DNA from: Bacillus thuringiensis
GTDB lineage: Bacteria > Bacillota > Bacilli > Bacillales > Bacillaceae_G
DNA length: 64,000 nucleotides
Reading direction: 5' to 3'
NCBI RefSeq assembly: GCF_022095615.2
Contig: NZ_CP155560.1
Span: 124,001-188,000, forward strand
Of the stretch, positions 63,772-64,000 are shown piece after piece. Both the position numbers and the translations under genes were made by a program. The notes below the pieces were generated by a model. It was not told the DNA's origin, did no database searches, and saw only the letters and a program-made list of their open reading frames with translations. Each line of letters starts with the position of its first letter. The stretch's first letter is position 1.

Positions 63772-64000
63772 TTGGGTAAGAGAGTTATTATAAAAGTTTT
63801 TACATTATTATCAGTACTGACATTATTCCTTAATGTATTTTTACCAAGGGCTAGTGCAGAGGTTATGACACACGAGAAATATTCTATGAACTGGAGTTAT
63901 AGTAATAGTTTAGGTAAGTACATTCGAACTGAAATTATTAAAAATTCAAGCGGTCAAATTGCTTATTGCTTAACTTTGGGACTAAAATCACCAAATGGGG
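63772..64000 (+). CDS. Exported thioester-domain-like surface protein, N-terminal part (partial)
   Basis: TTG 63772 follows AGGGAGG by 8 bases, and the frame is open to the window edge (76 codons). The signal peptide (GKRVIIKVFTLLSVLTLFLN, cut near ASA) is followed by EKYSMNWSYSNSLGKYIRTE and AYCLTLGLKSPNG. The last stretch looks like the Cys-containing Y-C-(I/L)-x-x-G-x-x-S-P-x-G start of Gram-positive thioester domains, which bind host amines through an internal Cys-Gln bond. The Gln, repeat region and anchor would lie outside the window, so the call is provisional. Confidence 0.5.
   Translation, partial: MGKRVIIKVFTLLSVLTLFLNVFLPRASAEVMTHEKYSMNWSYSNSLGKYIRTEIIKNSSGQIAYCLTLGLKSPNG

Overview
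The window is about 64 kb of AT-rich DNA (roughly one third G+C by eye) from a Bacillus cereus group bacterium (B. cereus / B. thuringiensis type). Grounds: a GerA-type spore germination receptor operon, a Rap-Phr pair, an AA10 chitin monooxygenase, a PI-specific phospholipase C, palindromes matching the PlcR box, and two IS231 copies with many related MIC231-type ends. No rRNA, tRNA or CRISPR array was seen. The window opens in the 3' end of a PadR-like gene and closes inside a secreted thioester-domain-like protein.

Layout. 0-4.4 kb: sparsely coding DNA with a secreted beta-trefoil protein, a small membrane protein and a small exported protein. 4.4-5.7 kb: Rap regulator and an overlapping Phr precursor gene, both on the minus strand. 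6.7-11.8 kb: a minus-strand CDP-sugar operon (rfbF, a two-headed glycosyltransferase, an SDR epimerase/reductase, rfbG). 12.4-16.7 kb: a broken DUF1796 gene and a complete gerA-type receptor operon with a sigma-G-like promoter. 17.5-18.5 kb: a Fic-fold regulator with a degenerate catalytic motif. 19.9-24.9 kb: LPMO, PI-PLC, two unknown exported proteins and a 32-residue membrane peptide. 25.2-30.8 kb: a complete ntdR-ntdABC-glcP (kanosamine) locus with its operator. 31.0-33.6 kb: DUF2164 and an SLH-anchored beta-lactamase-fold hydrolase.

33.9-62.2 kb is an accessory zone seeded with IS231/MIC231 ends. It contains a two-component system with a MacB-like ABC transporter, then two tandem composite elements. 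The first (40830-44636) carries a GntR/ABC cassette plus an intact IS231 and is flanked by a perfect 11-bp direct repeat. The second (44648-47414) carries an alpha/beta hydrolase plus an IS231 whose transposase has a stop codon. Next come two tandem cell-wall hydrolases that share a near-identical 963-bp targeting region but have different catalytic modules, downstream of a PlcR box. After them lie DUF2306, a GC-rich foreign gene fragment, two ~120-bp mini elements, a TetR/HXXEE operon, small exported and membrane proteins, an MBL hydrolase, a sulfide detoxification pair (SQR plus persulfide dioxygenase-rhodanese), a SUKH protein and a MarR/GNAT pair with a striking double operator.

How it works together: the core reads as an interaction and defence toolkit (chitin and phospholipid attack, cell-wall remodelling, kanosamine antibiotic, surface glycan, quorum-type control). 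Its right half has been built by repeated insertion of IS231-related cassettes at GGG(N5)CC-type targets.
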